Source: Amycolatopsis sp.
GTDB taxonomy: Bacteria; Actinomycetota; Actinomycetes; Mycobacteriales; Pseudonocardiaceae
DNA: 64,000 bases
Direction of reading: 5' to 3'
Assembly: GCF_025464955.1 (NCBI RefSeq)
Contig: NZ_JAODNM010000023.1
Coordinates: 124,001 to 188,000, forward strand
In this document: piece after piece, positions 26,826 through 35,435 of the stretch
Numbering within the stretch: position 1 is the stretch's first letter
How the letters are laid out: each line of letters begins with the position of its first letter
Made by a program: the position numbers and the translations under genes
Notes under the pieces: generated by a model
Database searches by the model: none
What the model was told of the DNA's origin: nothing
The model's input: the letters and a program-made list of their open reading frames with translations, nothing else

Positions 26826-27464
26826 TCATGCTGCCGTCGGTCGCGTGAGGCGGTGTTGTTCTCGGATTTGGCGTGTCAGTGTGCGTGCTCGGTGCGAGCC
26901 GATGCCGAGATGGCGCCGGAGCGTGTCGGCGGAGATGGGACGTTGGTGTGTAAGCCGATGCTCGGCGTCGAGCCGGAAGGCTTCGCGTTCCAGCGAGTGG
27001 AGACATGCTTGCCGCTCGTCGTTAGAGGTGCTGTCACGGATAGTAGAGAGCGATCGGGGCTGGTACTCGGTTGTGGAGTCGTCGTGTTGGCGTTTCAGAG
27101 CGTGGTTGAGGAGTTCGACGGCGAGCAATAGTGCCAGTGGTGGGTTGGCGGCTACGGCGATGGCGAGGGGGTTGAGGTGGGGTGCTGAGGCGACGTTGGC
27201 GCAGAGTGACAGCGCGATGCCGAGGCTGAAGGAGAGCCAGGCTTTCCATTGGCCGGTGGTGTGTTGGCGTGTTTTCCAGAGCTCGATGGTCGCGATGATC
27301 AGCAGGCCGTCGACGATCAGCGGCCAGAGAGCTGCTGTCGCGGGATCGGCGCTGAATCGGAGGGCGAAGGCGCGGCCGTGTCGGTATGAGATGTCCGCTG
27401 CGCCAAGTGCGACGAGCAGGGTGCAGGCGCTCTGGAAGCGGAGTGACGGGTCGAGCCTGGTCAT
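26826..27464 (-). CDS. DUF2637-type membrane protein with helix-turn-helix-like C-terminus
   Basis: The 212-residue protein has about four hydrophobic segments in the first 120 residues ([33 protein letters not shown] and following) and a soluble basic C-terminal half. That half contains [20 protein letters not shown], which looks like a winged or HTH motif. The membrane part matches DUF2637/SpdA-like proteins of actinomycete integrative and conjugative elements. It follows a helix-turn-helix gene on the same strand with a six-base gap. No integrase, excisionase or transfer protein is nearby, so it is probably an orphan of a lost element. Confidence 0.75.
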   Translation of the reverse strand: MTRLDPSLRFQSACTLLVALGAADISYRHGRAFALRFSADPATAALWPLIVDGLLIIATIELWKTRQHTTGQWKAWLSFSLGIALSLCANVASAPHLNPLAIAVAANPPLALLLAVELLNHALKRQHDDSTTEYQPRSLSTIRDSTSNDERQACLHSLEREAFRLDAEHRLTHQRPISADTLRRHLGIGSHRARTLTRQIREQHRLTRPTAA

Positions 27465-27470
27465 CGAGGG

Positions 27471-27878
27471 TCACCAGCTTCGGTGCGTGGGCGTCCCTGG
27501 GGGGTCGCGCATGATCACTCCGCGTTCGAGCAAACGTTTGCGTACCGTGTCCGCGGTGACGTCCATCTGCTCACCGATCCGCGCGAGCGACCAGCCCTGG
27601 TCGTAGAGCCGCACGGCGTCCTCGACCTGGTCGTCGGCGAGACCCTGTCGTCTCATGGCTACGTGGTGGCGGTGGAGGATGGCGCTGACGGTGCGACGTT
27701 CAATCCCGAACGTCTCGGCTAGCTGGTACACGGTCGAGCCGCACCGGTAGCCGGCGATGAGTTGCTGGATTTGCTCATCGTCGAGCTGTCGGGAACGCCG
27801 TGGTCGATCTGGCCGGATGGCGATTTCTGGGCCTTCGGCGAGTACGTGGGTGTTCGGGTTGTGCCACGTTAGGCCCAC
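27471..27878 (-). CDS. Tandem helix-turn-helix protein, recombinase/resolvase-like
   Basis: The 135-residue protein has two HTH units. The first, about 42-72, reads [19 protein letters not shown]. The second, about 88-118, reads [20 protein letters not shown] and is followed by [11 protein letters not shown]. Both resemble the Hin/resolvase DNA-binding fold. No catalytic serine-recombinase domain is present, so it is either a regulator or the DNA-binding end of a lost recombinase. The GTG start at 27878 lies in the loop of a perfect inverted repeat (27849-27900). A frameshifted relative is found at 32016-32135. Confidence 0.7.
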   Translation of the reverse strand: MGLTWHNPNTHVLAEGPEIAIRPDRPRRSRQLDDEQIQQLIAGYRCGSTVYQLAETFGIERRTVSAILHRHHVAMRRQGLADDQVEDAVRLYDQGWSLARIGEQMDVTADTVRKRLLERGVIMRDPPGTPTHRSW

Positions 27879-27900
27879 AACGTTTCACAACCCGAACACC
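27849..27900. repeat. Perfect 15-base inverted repeat with 22-base spacer
   Basis: Arms at 27849-27863 and 27886-27900 are exact complements. The HTH gene start lies between them and the left arm is inside its reading frame. It could be an operator for the HTH protein, a recombination-site remnant or an RNA hairpin at the start of the message. Confidence 0.7.
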
Positions 27901-27929
27901 GGGTGTTTTGGACAGCGGGCATCGAGTTG

Positions 27930-27961
27930 GTTCCGTTTCGTTATCTTCGGCGATACGGAAC
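27930..27961. repeat. Imperfect inverted repeat, 11-base arms
   Basis: Arms 27930-27940 and 27951-27961 pair at 10 of 11 positions around a 10-base loop. It lies 30 bases from the preceding inverted repeat, in the gap between the HTH gene and the next short frame. There is no U-run, so a terminator is not the obvious reading. Confidence 0.5.
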
Positions 27962-28027
27962 TGGCACGGTGTCCGCTGTTTGCTATGTCAGGAGCGTTAG
28001 CCTGCGCCGACGTGGGCCAGGCCCTTC

Positions 28028-28228
28028 ATGAGCGTGGCTGTCGTTGTCACCGCTGACTTGATCGACGGGTACCAAACCGTCGCTGCCGAGTACGGCTACC
28101 GCGCGACGTACTTCATCCAGATGGTTGGTGAACTTGGCGGTGCCGAGACCGTCATGAAACTGGTCGCCGAAGACCTCCGAGGGATGCGCGACTCTCGGAT
28201 AGAAGCAGCAGCTCGGCCGCAGTATTGA
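28028..28228 (+). CDS. Short hypothetical protein, possibly a gene remnant
   Basis: The 66-residue frame contains a compact helical stretch (YGYRATYFIQMVGELGGAET, then VMKLVAEDL). That pattern resembles one found in larger actinobacterial proteins of unknown function, from memory. No good ribosome site is seen before the ATG. It may be the end of a truncated gene, since it lies in a decayed island. Confidence 0.35.
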   Translation: MSVAVVVTADLIDGYQTVAAEYGYRATYFIQMVGELGGAETVMKLVAEDLRGMRDSRIEAAARPQY

Positions 28229-28235
28229 GGCGTGA

Positions 28236-28532
28236 ATGCTTCGCCCGGACTTCGCCGAGCTCTTCGATGAGGCTGCCCATGCGCTCGAGGTGCTACCGGT
28301 AGAAGGTGGCGTTATCCATCTTCGTGGGCCGGACGCCTGCTTCTTTTTCGGCTCGGCCGCGCTCGACCTCACCATGGCCATCATCGAATGGGTGACGCGC
28401 TGGTCCAGGGGCGAGGTGGTCGGCGGCTTGGCGTGTCCAGGGCGGGAGGCGTTGGATATGTGGCTGGAGCAGGTCGGCTGGCTCAACGACGACATCGTCG
28501 TCCCGTTGCAGCCCGAGGGGCCAGCCAGTTGA
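28236..28532 (+). CDS. 98-residue hypothetical protein
   Basis: A small acidic protein with two Trp-containing helical stretches (IIEWVTRWSRGE and MWLEQVGWLNDD) and no membrane helix or signal peptide. It starts eight bases after the preceding short frame. I recognise no family. The frame reads as protein-like, unlike the Ser/Arg-rich opposite frame. Confidence 0.45.
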   Translation: MLRPDFAELFDEAAHALEVLPVEGGVIHLRGPDACFFFGSAALDLTMAIIEWVTRWSRGEVVGGLACPGREALDMWLEQVGWLNDDIVVPLQPEGPAS

Positions 28533-28779
28533 TCGAACCGTACATTCCGGCCACCCAACCAGGGAGTACGTCAAGCCCGGAGTGTGCTTTCGTGAAACGC
28601 GGTTCGGAACATTTCGGTCGTTGTGTCCGAATTGGCATCCGAACTTATTTACGTCCGCTCGGCTGGAAATCTCGACTCCGACGCGATCGAATTGCTGCGG
28701 CGCGAAACCGGCTCCATTATGGTCTGTTCGAGGCGGGTACCGCGCACAGCGAGTGCGGGATCTCAGGGGAGGGAAACAG

Positions 28780-29388
28780 TTGACTACGACGACAGAAGCG
28801 ATCGAGGCCTCCGTCGGAGGCGGCGTGGTGTTTGTGCCCGCCGACGCCGCGCGTCCGCGAGATACGCAGGTATAGCTCCAGTTGCGCCGGATGGAAGACG
28901 GCCGGATGGCGGCCCTGGCCTACTCGACGCTGGAGCTTCTCGTCGCCGGTTGCGGGCCAGATCAGGCGTGGATCGCCGCTCCTGTCGAAGAGCTGGAAAA
29001 TCTCAAGCCGCTGGCCGGGTTCGATGTGAAGGTCCCCGTGGTCGGTGGCCTTCTCGCTACCGGTCAAACCGTGTATGACGTCATGAACGACGACAACAAG
29101 AGCGCTGGTGCGATCGCCCAGCATGTCGGCGCGGACATGGGTGGCTTCGTCGCGGGGACCGCGGCAACCGAAGGGGCTATGGCGCTGGCGGCGACGATCG
29201 GTGTCGCCGGGGGACCGGTCACCCTGGCCGCCGTGGGCATCGGTATCGGCGTTGCGTGCGGCGTCGGGGAAGTGGTCAACCACTGGCCCGAGATCTCCCA
29301 TTGGGCTGGAGACACCGCCAGCGACGTCGGTCATGGTGTGGAGAACGCGACGAAAGCCGTCGGCAACTTCTTCTCGAGTGTCTTCTGA
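28780..29388 (+). pseudogene. SAV_915-like N-terminus joined to a glycine-rich toxin-type C-terminus, interrupted by TAG
   Basis: A TTG at 28780 with GGGGAGGG upstream opens a frame that reads FVPADAARPRDTQV, then meets TAG at 28873-28875. It continues in the same frame with RRMEDGRMAALAYSTLELLV and CGPDQAWIAAP. From memory these two parts match the start of SAV_915-family proteins. From about 29020 the protein changes to an Ala/Gly-rich stretch with two hydrophobic segments (VAGGPVTLAAVGIGIGVACG). That resembles the C-terminal part of large WXG100-type secreted proteins. The gene therefore looks both chimeric and nonsense-interrupted. Translation could restart at TTG 28882 or ATG 28891, but no ribosome site is seen there. 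Confidence 0.55.
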
Positions 29389-29389
29389 C

Positions 29390-30013
29390 ATGACCGTGCC
29401 ATCGAACTCGGCAGCAGACGGGCTGCCGCCACGACCTGATCCAGAGACCGGCCTCCCTCGGCCACCCCGTGCCCCGCGCAACTTCGCAGCCAGTGATCCG
29501 ACGCCGACCGACCGTTCACCGCGGAGGGCTCCGCCTCCACCTGAGGGGCGAGGCATCCTGCTGGAGTGGCGGCAGGAAACCCCGAAAAGCGCCTTTTGGG
29601 CGGGTGGGGTGCTGGCGGTGTTGATGGCCGGCCTGCCGACGGTCAACAGCGGAAGTTTCGGTTGGATGATCCACTGGTGGTGGTATTGGTTCCTGGTGCT
29701 GTTCGCGTTCTGGATCGGTTACGGCATCTTCAGCAACATGTGGATCGCCGCTGGAGCGACGTGGCTGCAGAACGGGAAGCGCTGGGTGGACCTGTACCGG
29801 CTGACCGAGGTGAACATCAAGGCGGCCGGGACCAACCACATGCTGCGGCTCAAAGACGGCGTGGGGCGCGAGGTCAGCGTGAAACTCGATGCTGTTCAGC
29901 GCAACCAGGACCTGTGGGATCTGGTCTACAACGGGATCTTGCACGCGGTCGTCACCGGCGAGGCAAACCCACCGAATGGCGCACGCACGATCCTCAAACT
30001 GCCCAGCAGGTGA
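29390..30013 (+). CDS. Membrane protein with proline-rich N-terminus and cytoplasmic C-terminal domain
   Basis: The 207-residue product has about 65 Pro/Arg-rich residues, two close hydrophobic segments (about 68-85 and 92-118, very Trp-rich: IHWWWYWFLVL), and a soluble domain from about 125. That domain may be PH-like (NHMLRLKDGVGREVSVKLDA). It starts two bases after the broken upstream gene. It may be an immunity or anchoring partner of the toxin-like protein, by position only. No family is recognised. Confidence 0.6.
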   Translation: MTVPSNSAADGLPPRPDPETGLPRPPRAPRNFAASDPTPTDRSPRRAPPPPEGRGILLEWRQETPKSAFWAGGVLAVLMAGLPTVNSGSFGWMIHWWWYWFLVLFAFWIGYGIFSNMWIAAGATWLQNGKRWVDLYRLTEVNIKAAGTNHMLRLKDGVGREVSVKLDAVQRNQDLWDLVYNGILHAVVTGEANPPNGARTILKLPSR

Positions 30014-30079
30014 CGGTTGACCCGATCGGCTGATGTTGCCCTCGTCGCCGCGCTAACACCGAATTGGGCGGTTCAGTAA

Positions 30080-30439
30080 AGTTACCCTCGGCGCTCCCTC
30101 CCCAATGCGCGCGCCGGTACCGGCGCGAACCTGGTCAACAAAGGTATCAACGTCATCAATAAGGGTGCCAATTTGGTCGGCCACGACGGAAAGGTGTTCG
30201 AGAACCTGGCTGTCAACTCGTGGAAGACCGGCGGTAAGAGCTTGGCGACTCTTGGCCTGACGGACAAGGTGGCGCACACGGCGCAGAGCGGTGCCGCGGT
30301 GATAGCGGGAACTTCAGTGGCGACTGTCAAGCAGGCTGCGGTGACCGTCGGCAAGGGGGAAGCCCAGCCCTATATCGAGCAGGGCAAGAACACCGTGATG
30401 AACGGTGTCCACAGCGCGTTGGGTGGGTGGGCCCGATGA
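30080..30439 (+). pseudogene. C-terminal fragment of a larger secreted or toxin-type protein without its start
   Basis: An open frame begins right after a TAA at 30077-30079 and has no ATG or GTG start with a ribosome site. Protein-like sequence starts around 30107 (ARAGTGANLVNKGINVINKG) and runs to the stop at 30439 through a helical, Ala/Gly/Val-rich region. It looks like the end of a WXG100/ESX-type long protein whose front was lost. The stop overlaps the ATG of the next gene by four bases, which suggests it was once translated with it. A TTG at 30173 could start a short product. Confidence 0.5.
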
Positions 30440-30753
30440 CCAACCCGCCTGACGATCAGCAACCTGACGAGCAACAAGGTCCGAGTCCCGTCGCGCGGCG
30501 CGGTTTCAACCTCGGGTTGCCCGAGGGGTTCATCGAGCTGCCGACAGACGGCGACGACCTGGAATCACCCGAGCTGACCGAGCGACTGAACGCCCAGGTA
30601 GCTGCGCAGTTCGGCCTTCCGCCGGACGGGGACAACGCGGCAGCCGCCGCTGCCGCGTTCGCCGACCTGGGTGTCCTGGCTGGAGGTGGCGGCGTGGACT
30701 ACTCCGCGATCGCCTTCTACCAGTCCCCAGATGATCCGGCTCGCCTATCATGA
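30436..30753 (+). CDS. 105-residue acidic hypothetical protein
   Basis: The protein is rich in Asp, Gln and Pro at the N-terminus, has a conserved-looking middle (FNLGLPEGFIELP), an alanine run and no membrane segment. It is overlapped by four bases on each side. Chaperone-like or partner proteins of secreted effectors are often small and acidic like this, but no family is recognised. Confidence 0.55.
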   Translation: MTNPPDDQQPDEQQGPSPVARRGFNLGLPEGFIELPTDGDDLESPELTERLNAQVAAQFGLPPDGDNAAAAAAAFADLGVLAGGGGVDYSAIAFYQSPDDPARLS

Positions 30754-31103
30754 TCTTGGTGACTGGCATCGCGATGCCGTCGGACCACTACGGCAAAGAC
30801 GCCGCCATCGCGGGGCTACTGGAAACCCATCAGGCAGACGGACGCAGTGAGCCGGTCGCAATCCAACTTCCGATCGGGCCGGCCGTCGCGGTGGCGGTCG
30901 AAGAGAGGAGCTTCCTGGCTTTCGACGATGAGAAGATCCCGATTCTGACCAGGCAGTTCTCAGCGTGGGTGCCGGACCCGGACGGCACGACCATCGGGGT
31001 GGTGTCGGTGATGACGAATTGCTGGCAGGACTGGGACCATGTGTGCGTGTTGGCTACCGAGATCTTCGACTCATTCGAATGGCACGAGCTGAGCAGCACC
31101 TGA
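30750..31103 (+). CDS. 117-residue hypothetical soluble protein
   Basis: A mixed alpha/beta-looking protein with strands such as AVAVAVEERSFLAF and TIGVVSVMTNCW, ending in FDSFEWHEL. No signal peptide or membrane helix. Its ATG overlaps the previous stop (ATGA), and the next gene follows after one base. This places it firmly in the small operon of the island. Function unknown. Confidence 0.55.
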   Translation: MILVTGIAMPSDHYGKDAAIAGLLETHQADGRSEPVAIQLPIGPAVAVAVEERSFLAFDDEKIPILTRQFSAWVPDPDGTTIGVVSVMTNCWQDWDHVCVLATEIFDSFEWHELSST

Positions 31104-31104
31104 C

Positions 31105-31692
31105 ATGGCAGAGTTGGAGAAGGACGCGGCGCGGGAGCGAGTCCGGTACGAGTTAGCGCGGAACTGGCGCGAATCGGTGTCGGTCATCCACTTTCGTCGA
31201 CGCAGGTTCAGTTACTCGGTTCCGGGGCGGAAGCAGAACGGCCAACCCGCGACCACAAGCACAGCGGTCCGCGTGCTGCGGACTATCGCCATCGTGGTGT
31301 TCGTCGTGGTATTTGCGGTTGTCTTCCTGATCCTGGTTCTGGTTGAGGCCGCGCTCAACGTCCTGAGCCTGGAGCTACCCCTGTCTGGGCCACTGTCCAA
31401 ACACGGGAAGCTATCGGTGAAGGGCGAACAAGGCTCGCCTGCTGTCCAGCTCGCCGACGCAGCGCGCGATGGCAGTCCCACCCTGTGGATCGCCTGGTCG
31501 CATTCCCGGTTGGCAGTCGTCGGCAGCGACACGGAGCAGCCAATCCGAATCTTGTGGGCGACACCGGTTGGCCAGCGACCGAAACTCAAGGCGTTGGAGA
31601 CATCACTGACCTGGCCTGACGGCTCCGCCGTCACCTTCGAGATCGACAAGCGGGAACGAGCTCACATCCAGGCCCGCAACGGGCGTCCCTGA
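31105..31692 (+). CDS. Single-pass or hairpin membrane protein of unknown function
   Basis: The 195-residue product has a basic N-terminal cytoplasmic part, one long hydrophobic stretch (about 58-90, VFVVVFAVVFLILVLVEAAL), and a C-terminal domain rich in beta strands (LWIAWSHSRLAVVGSD). Its layout resembles the membrane protein at 29390-30013. The two may have related roles at either side of the toxin-like fragments. No ribosome site is obvious; translation may be coupled to the upstream gene. Confidence 0.55.
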   Translation: MAELEKDAARERVRYELARNWRESVSVIHFRRRRFSYSVPGRKQNGQPATTSTAVRVLRTIAIVVFVVVFAVVFLILVLVEAALNVLSLELPLSGPLSKHGKLSVKGEQGSPAVQLADAARDGSPTLWIAWSHSRLAVVGSDTEQPIRILWATPVGQRPKLKALETSLTWPDGSAVTFEIDKRERAHIQARNGRP

Positions 31693-32495
31693 CGACACCA
31701 GGACACAAGTCTGGGGAACCAGGGCTGGACCAACTGCGACGGAGACGGTAGCTGCCGATGGTAGATCGCCTGTTTCACGGCCACGTGACTTGGGATCGGC
31801 GCGTCGACGACCGCATCGGGGTCTTCCACCCCGCACACATCATGGTGCTTCGGACCCACTTCGACGGGCTCCTGAAGATCGCCTCCCGAAGACTTCAGCA
31901 GCACACTTCCGGGGAGAAACTCGACCTGCCGGATCGAGGCCATCTGTCGACGACGCAGCGAAGCACAGACGCTGACCGAGTTCGAGCTCGTCTTGGGCAT
32001 CGCCAATCGCGCGAAACAGGCCTTGCGGATCTCGCATAACGATCCCGGCCTCGAGTAACCGCCGCGCTGCCGTGTATCGAGCTTCGCAGCGATCCGGGCA
32101 AGCGACCAGCCGGCCCGGTCGAGGTCGGCGGCTGCGAACCAGCCAACCACGTCCCCAGCGAAGCCGTCGCTCGAGGTCATCGCGGGAAGGCCAGTTGGGC
32201 TCAAATCAGAGGCCGGCTGTCGCGGAAGAAGCTGCCGTGGGCCCGTCGGGCGCTGTCGGAGGCGGGGCGCGCATCGTCCCCGCGTTCGGGGTGGGTGGCG
32301 GTTTCGCCTGAGTCGACGAAGTCCAATGTGTTCCTGAATCTGAATCCCGCGGACGGGCCGATTACGCCGTTTCTCGGCGCGGGCGGTGGTTTGCACGGTC
32401 CCTTGGTGAAGGAGTCCGTGTCCGAAACGGCCGGCCCGATGCCGTGGACCAGGTACCCGCCCGGTTCCCGGCGGTGACAGCCGACCTGATGCAGG
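31693..32495. other. Gene-poor stretch at the right end of the island
   Basis: About 800 bases hold no convincing intact gene. Open frames on both strands are Arg/Ser/Pro-rich and look like noise. The only recognisable content is a broken HTH-gene remnant at 32016-32135 on the minus strand. This is the probable right boundary of the accessory island before the metabolic cluster that starts at 32496. Confidence 0.6.
32016..32135 (-). pseudogene. Frameshifted remnant related to the HTH gene at 27471-27878
   Basis: Reading the minus strand from about 32130, one frame gives DRAGWSLARIAAKLD. After a shift another frame gives AARRLLEAGIVMRDPQG. The intact gene 4 kb away reads [14 protein letters not shown] and [16 protein letters not shown] at the matching positions. 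The remnant is in the same orientation. This shows a second decayed copy of this gene type at the far end of the island. Confidence 0.7.
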
Positions 32496-33280
32496 TCACC
32501 GCTGAGACTCGTGGAGAATCGCGATGACCACGTCGCGGAGCCCTGGGCACACGGCGATCGTGGCTGCGGAATCGGCGGTGTGCTCGGTGTCGTCGAGGTC
32601 GACCACGACCCCGCCCGCCTCGCGCACGAGCAGCACGCCGGCCATCGTGTCCCACGGCAGGTTCGACAAGTTGATCGTGGCGTCGAGCTTGCCCTCCGCG
32701 ACCCACGCCAGGTCGATGGCGGCGGTGCCGATCATCCGGATTCGCTGCGCCCGCGCCCCGAGCCTGCTCAACAACGCTATGCGCACGCGGTTCTTGGCCT
32801 CGGCGTCGGCGCCCACCGCGAAGTCGCCGATCGAGACCACGGCCTGGGCGATGTCGTCCACCGCCGAAGCCCGGATCCGCTCCTCCCCGACGAACGCCCC
32901 GCCGCCTTCGACGGCCGAGTACTCCACGCCGAGGAACGGCAGGTCGATCGCGGCCAACACGGGACGACGGCCGGCGACCAATCCCAGCGACACCGCGCAC
33001 AACGGGATGCCGCGCGCGAAGTTCGTGGTGCCGTCCACCGGGTCCAACGCCCACCACAGCGAGTCGGTCGGCCCGGTGTGGCCGTGCTCCTCGCCCAGGA
33101 TCCCGATGTGCGGGGTCTCCCGCGCGAGGAACTCGCGCACGGCGTCCTCGACCGCGAAGTCGATGTCGGTCACCAGGTCCCGCGCGCTCTTCTCGGTGAT
33201 GGAACGCGGCGCGCGGGATCGGATGATCCGGTTGCCGATCGCCGTGGCCGCCCGCGCGATGGGGAGCAGATCCGCGTGCG

Positions 33281-33284
<4 letters not shown>
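32496..33284 (-). CDS. Inositol monophosphatase-family phosphatase
   Basis: The 262-residue enzyme has the metal-binding signatures of the family: Glu65/Glu66 in ILGEEHG, the DPVDGTTNF motif at residues 81-89, and WDTMAGVLLVREAGG near 213. It removes a phosphate with Mg. The GTG start at 33284 overlaps the stop of the cyclohydrolase gene (GTGA), so it is made with it. In this context its substrate may be a phosphorylated pyrimidine or sugar rather than inositol phosphate; that is inference. Confidence 0.85.
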
Positions 33285-33928
<644 letters not shown>

Positions 33929-34002
33929 CCGGTCCCCTCGTCACCCGACCCGGCCGACGTCATTACGCTCGGCCGGGAGTTGCACCGTAGCCCGCTCGAC
34001 CC

Positions 34003-34413
34003 GTGGAGGTCACCCTGTTCAGCATCACCGTCCGCGACCACGTGATGGTCGCCCACAGCTTCCGCGGCGAGGTGTTCGGTCCGGCGCAACGCCTACACGG
34101 AGCAACGTTCGTGGTGGACGCCCGGTTCAAACGCGTTGATCTCGACTCGGACAACATCGTCGTCGACATCGGACTCGCCACGGCCGAGCTCGGCAAAGTT
34201 CTCGCCGAGTTCAACTACCGCAACCTGGACGACGTACCCGCTTTCGCGGGGATCAACACCTCGACGGAGTTCCTCGCCAAGTTCATCGCCGACCAGCTGG
34301 CGGACCTCGTGCACGCCGGCACGCTCGGCGAAGGTGCGCGCGGACTGTCCGGGATCGAGGTCTCGCTGCAGGAGTCGCACGTCGCGTGGGCGAGCTACGA
34401 ACGGGCTCTGTGA
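34003..34413 (+). CDS. 6-pyruvoyl-tetrahydropterin synthase / QueD-like protein with altered zinc site
   Basis: The protein has 136 residues from GTG 34003, or 132 from CTG 34015, which has a better ribosome site. It keeps the PTPS/QueD T-fold pattern (VMVAHSFRG near residue 15, RLHGATF near 30, [11 protein letters not shown] near 71). In QueD the second element is HGHNY and a catalytic cysteine stands just before it. Here one zinc histidine is Thr (HGATF) and the cysteine is missing. So it is probably not a normal queuosine or biopterin enzyme and may act on the product of the nearby cyclohydrolase. It overlaps the glycosyltransferase gene. Confidence 0.78.
   Translation: MEVTLFSITVRDHVMVAHSFRGEVFGPAQRLHGATFVVDARFKRVDLDSDNIVVDIGLATAELGKVLAEFNYRNLDDVPAFAGINTSTEFLAKFIADQLADLVHAGTLGEGARGLSGIEVSLQESHVAWASYERAL
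34005..34009 (+). promoter_or_regulatory. GGAGG ribosome site that favours a CTG start
   Basis: GGAGG ends five bases before CTG 34015. It lies inside the longer frame that begins at GTG 34003, which itself has no ribosome site. From memory, homologues in Streptomyces begin at the residue corresponding to this CTG codon (M-FSITVRDH). Confidence 0.45.
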
Positions 34414-35435
34414 TCCACTTCGTCCTGCCCGGCGACATCGATGACGTGACCACCCCCAGTGGTGGCAACGTCTACGACCGCCGCATGTGCCAGTGTCTGC
34501 CGGACCTGGACGAGGTCGCCGTCCCGGGCGCGTGGCCGCGACCGTCCGCCGACACCCGTGCTGAGCTGCGTCGATCGCTCGCCGCGTGTCCCGATGGCGA
34601 GGTCGTGCTGCTCGACGGGCTCGTGGCGTGCGGCGCGCCTGACGTGATCGTGCCGCACGCGGACCGGCTGAGGCTGGCCGTGCTCGTGCACCTGCCGCTG
34701 GCCGGTGAGACCGGTCTCGCGCCAGCCGAGGCGGCCGAACTCGACGCCGCCGAGCGGGCGGTCCTGCGGGCCGTCAGCGCGGTCGTGGCGACCAGCCCGC
34801 GAGCCGCCGACCACCTGATCCAGCGCCACGGCCTGGCCGGCGACCGGGTGCACACCGTCGTGCCGGGCACCGATCCCGCGCCGCTCGCACCCGGCACCGA
34901 CGGCAGGTCACGGCTGCTCTGCGTCGCGTCGGTCACGCCCCGGAAGGGCCATGACCTGATGGTCGAGGCCCTCGCGACGGTTGCTGACCTGCCGTGGCAC
35001 CTGGACTGCGTCGGCCCGCTGAGCCACGCCGCCCACGAGACGCGCGTCCGTCGGTTGATCGAACGGCACGGCCTCCGCGACCGGGTCCGGCTCGTCGGCC
35101 CGCTCTCCGGCGAGCCGCTCGACCGCGCGTACGCCGCCGCGGACCTGTTCGTGCTGCCGTCGCGCGCCGAGACGTACGGCATGGTCGTCACCGAGGCTCT
35201 GTCCCGTGGCATCCCGGTGGTGGCGAGCGCCGTCCCGGACGCGCTCGGCGACGGCGGACTGCTGCTGCCCCCGGCCGACATCGGCGCGCTGTCGGGCACG
35301 TTGCGCCGCTGGCTCACCGATTCCGACCTGCGCCGTGACCTGCGCGAATCGGCACGCGGACGCAGAAGCCGGCTGTCGACTTGGGAGGATGCCGCACAGG
35401 ACTTGGCGAGGGTGCTGGCTAATCTGCGCGGATGA
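34410..35435 (+). CDS. GT4-type glycosyltransferase
   Basis: The 341-residue protein is a GT-B glycosyltransferase: N-terminal domain with [12 protein letters not shown], a central [20 protein letters not shown] near residue 170, and the donor-site motif [20 protein letters not shown] near 250 with the E-x7-E pair. It transfers a sugar from a nucleotide donor. The GTG start at 34410 overlaps the PTPS-like stop (GTGA). Acceptor unknown; in context it may glycosylate a pterin/pyrimidine or lipid intermediate. Confidence 0.85.
   Translation: MIHFVLPGDIDDVTTPSGGNVYDRRMCQCLPDLDEVAVPGAWPRPSADTRAELRRSLAACPDGEVVLLDGLVACGAPDVIVPHADRLRLAVLVHLPLAGETGLAPAEAAELDAAERAVLRAVSAVVATSPRAADHLIQRHGLAGDRVHTVVPGTDPAPLAPGTDGRSRLLCVASVTPRKGHDLMVEALATVADLPWHLDCVGPLSHAAHETRVRRLIERHGLRDRVRLVGPLSGEPLDRAYAAADLFVLPSRAETYGMVVTEALSRGIPVVASAVPDALGDGGLLLPPADIGALSGTLRRWLTDSDLRRDLRESARGRRSRLSTWEDAAQDLARVLANLRG

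Noticed and set aside
28873..28875. TAG read through as pyrrolysine
   Set aside because: No pyrrolysine genes are known in this kind of organism, and the locus has other signs of decay.
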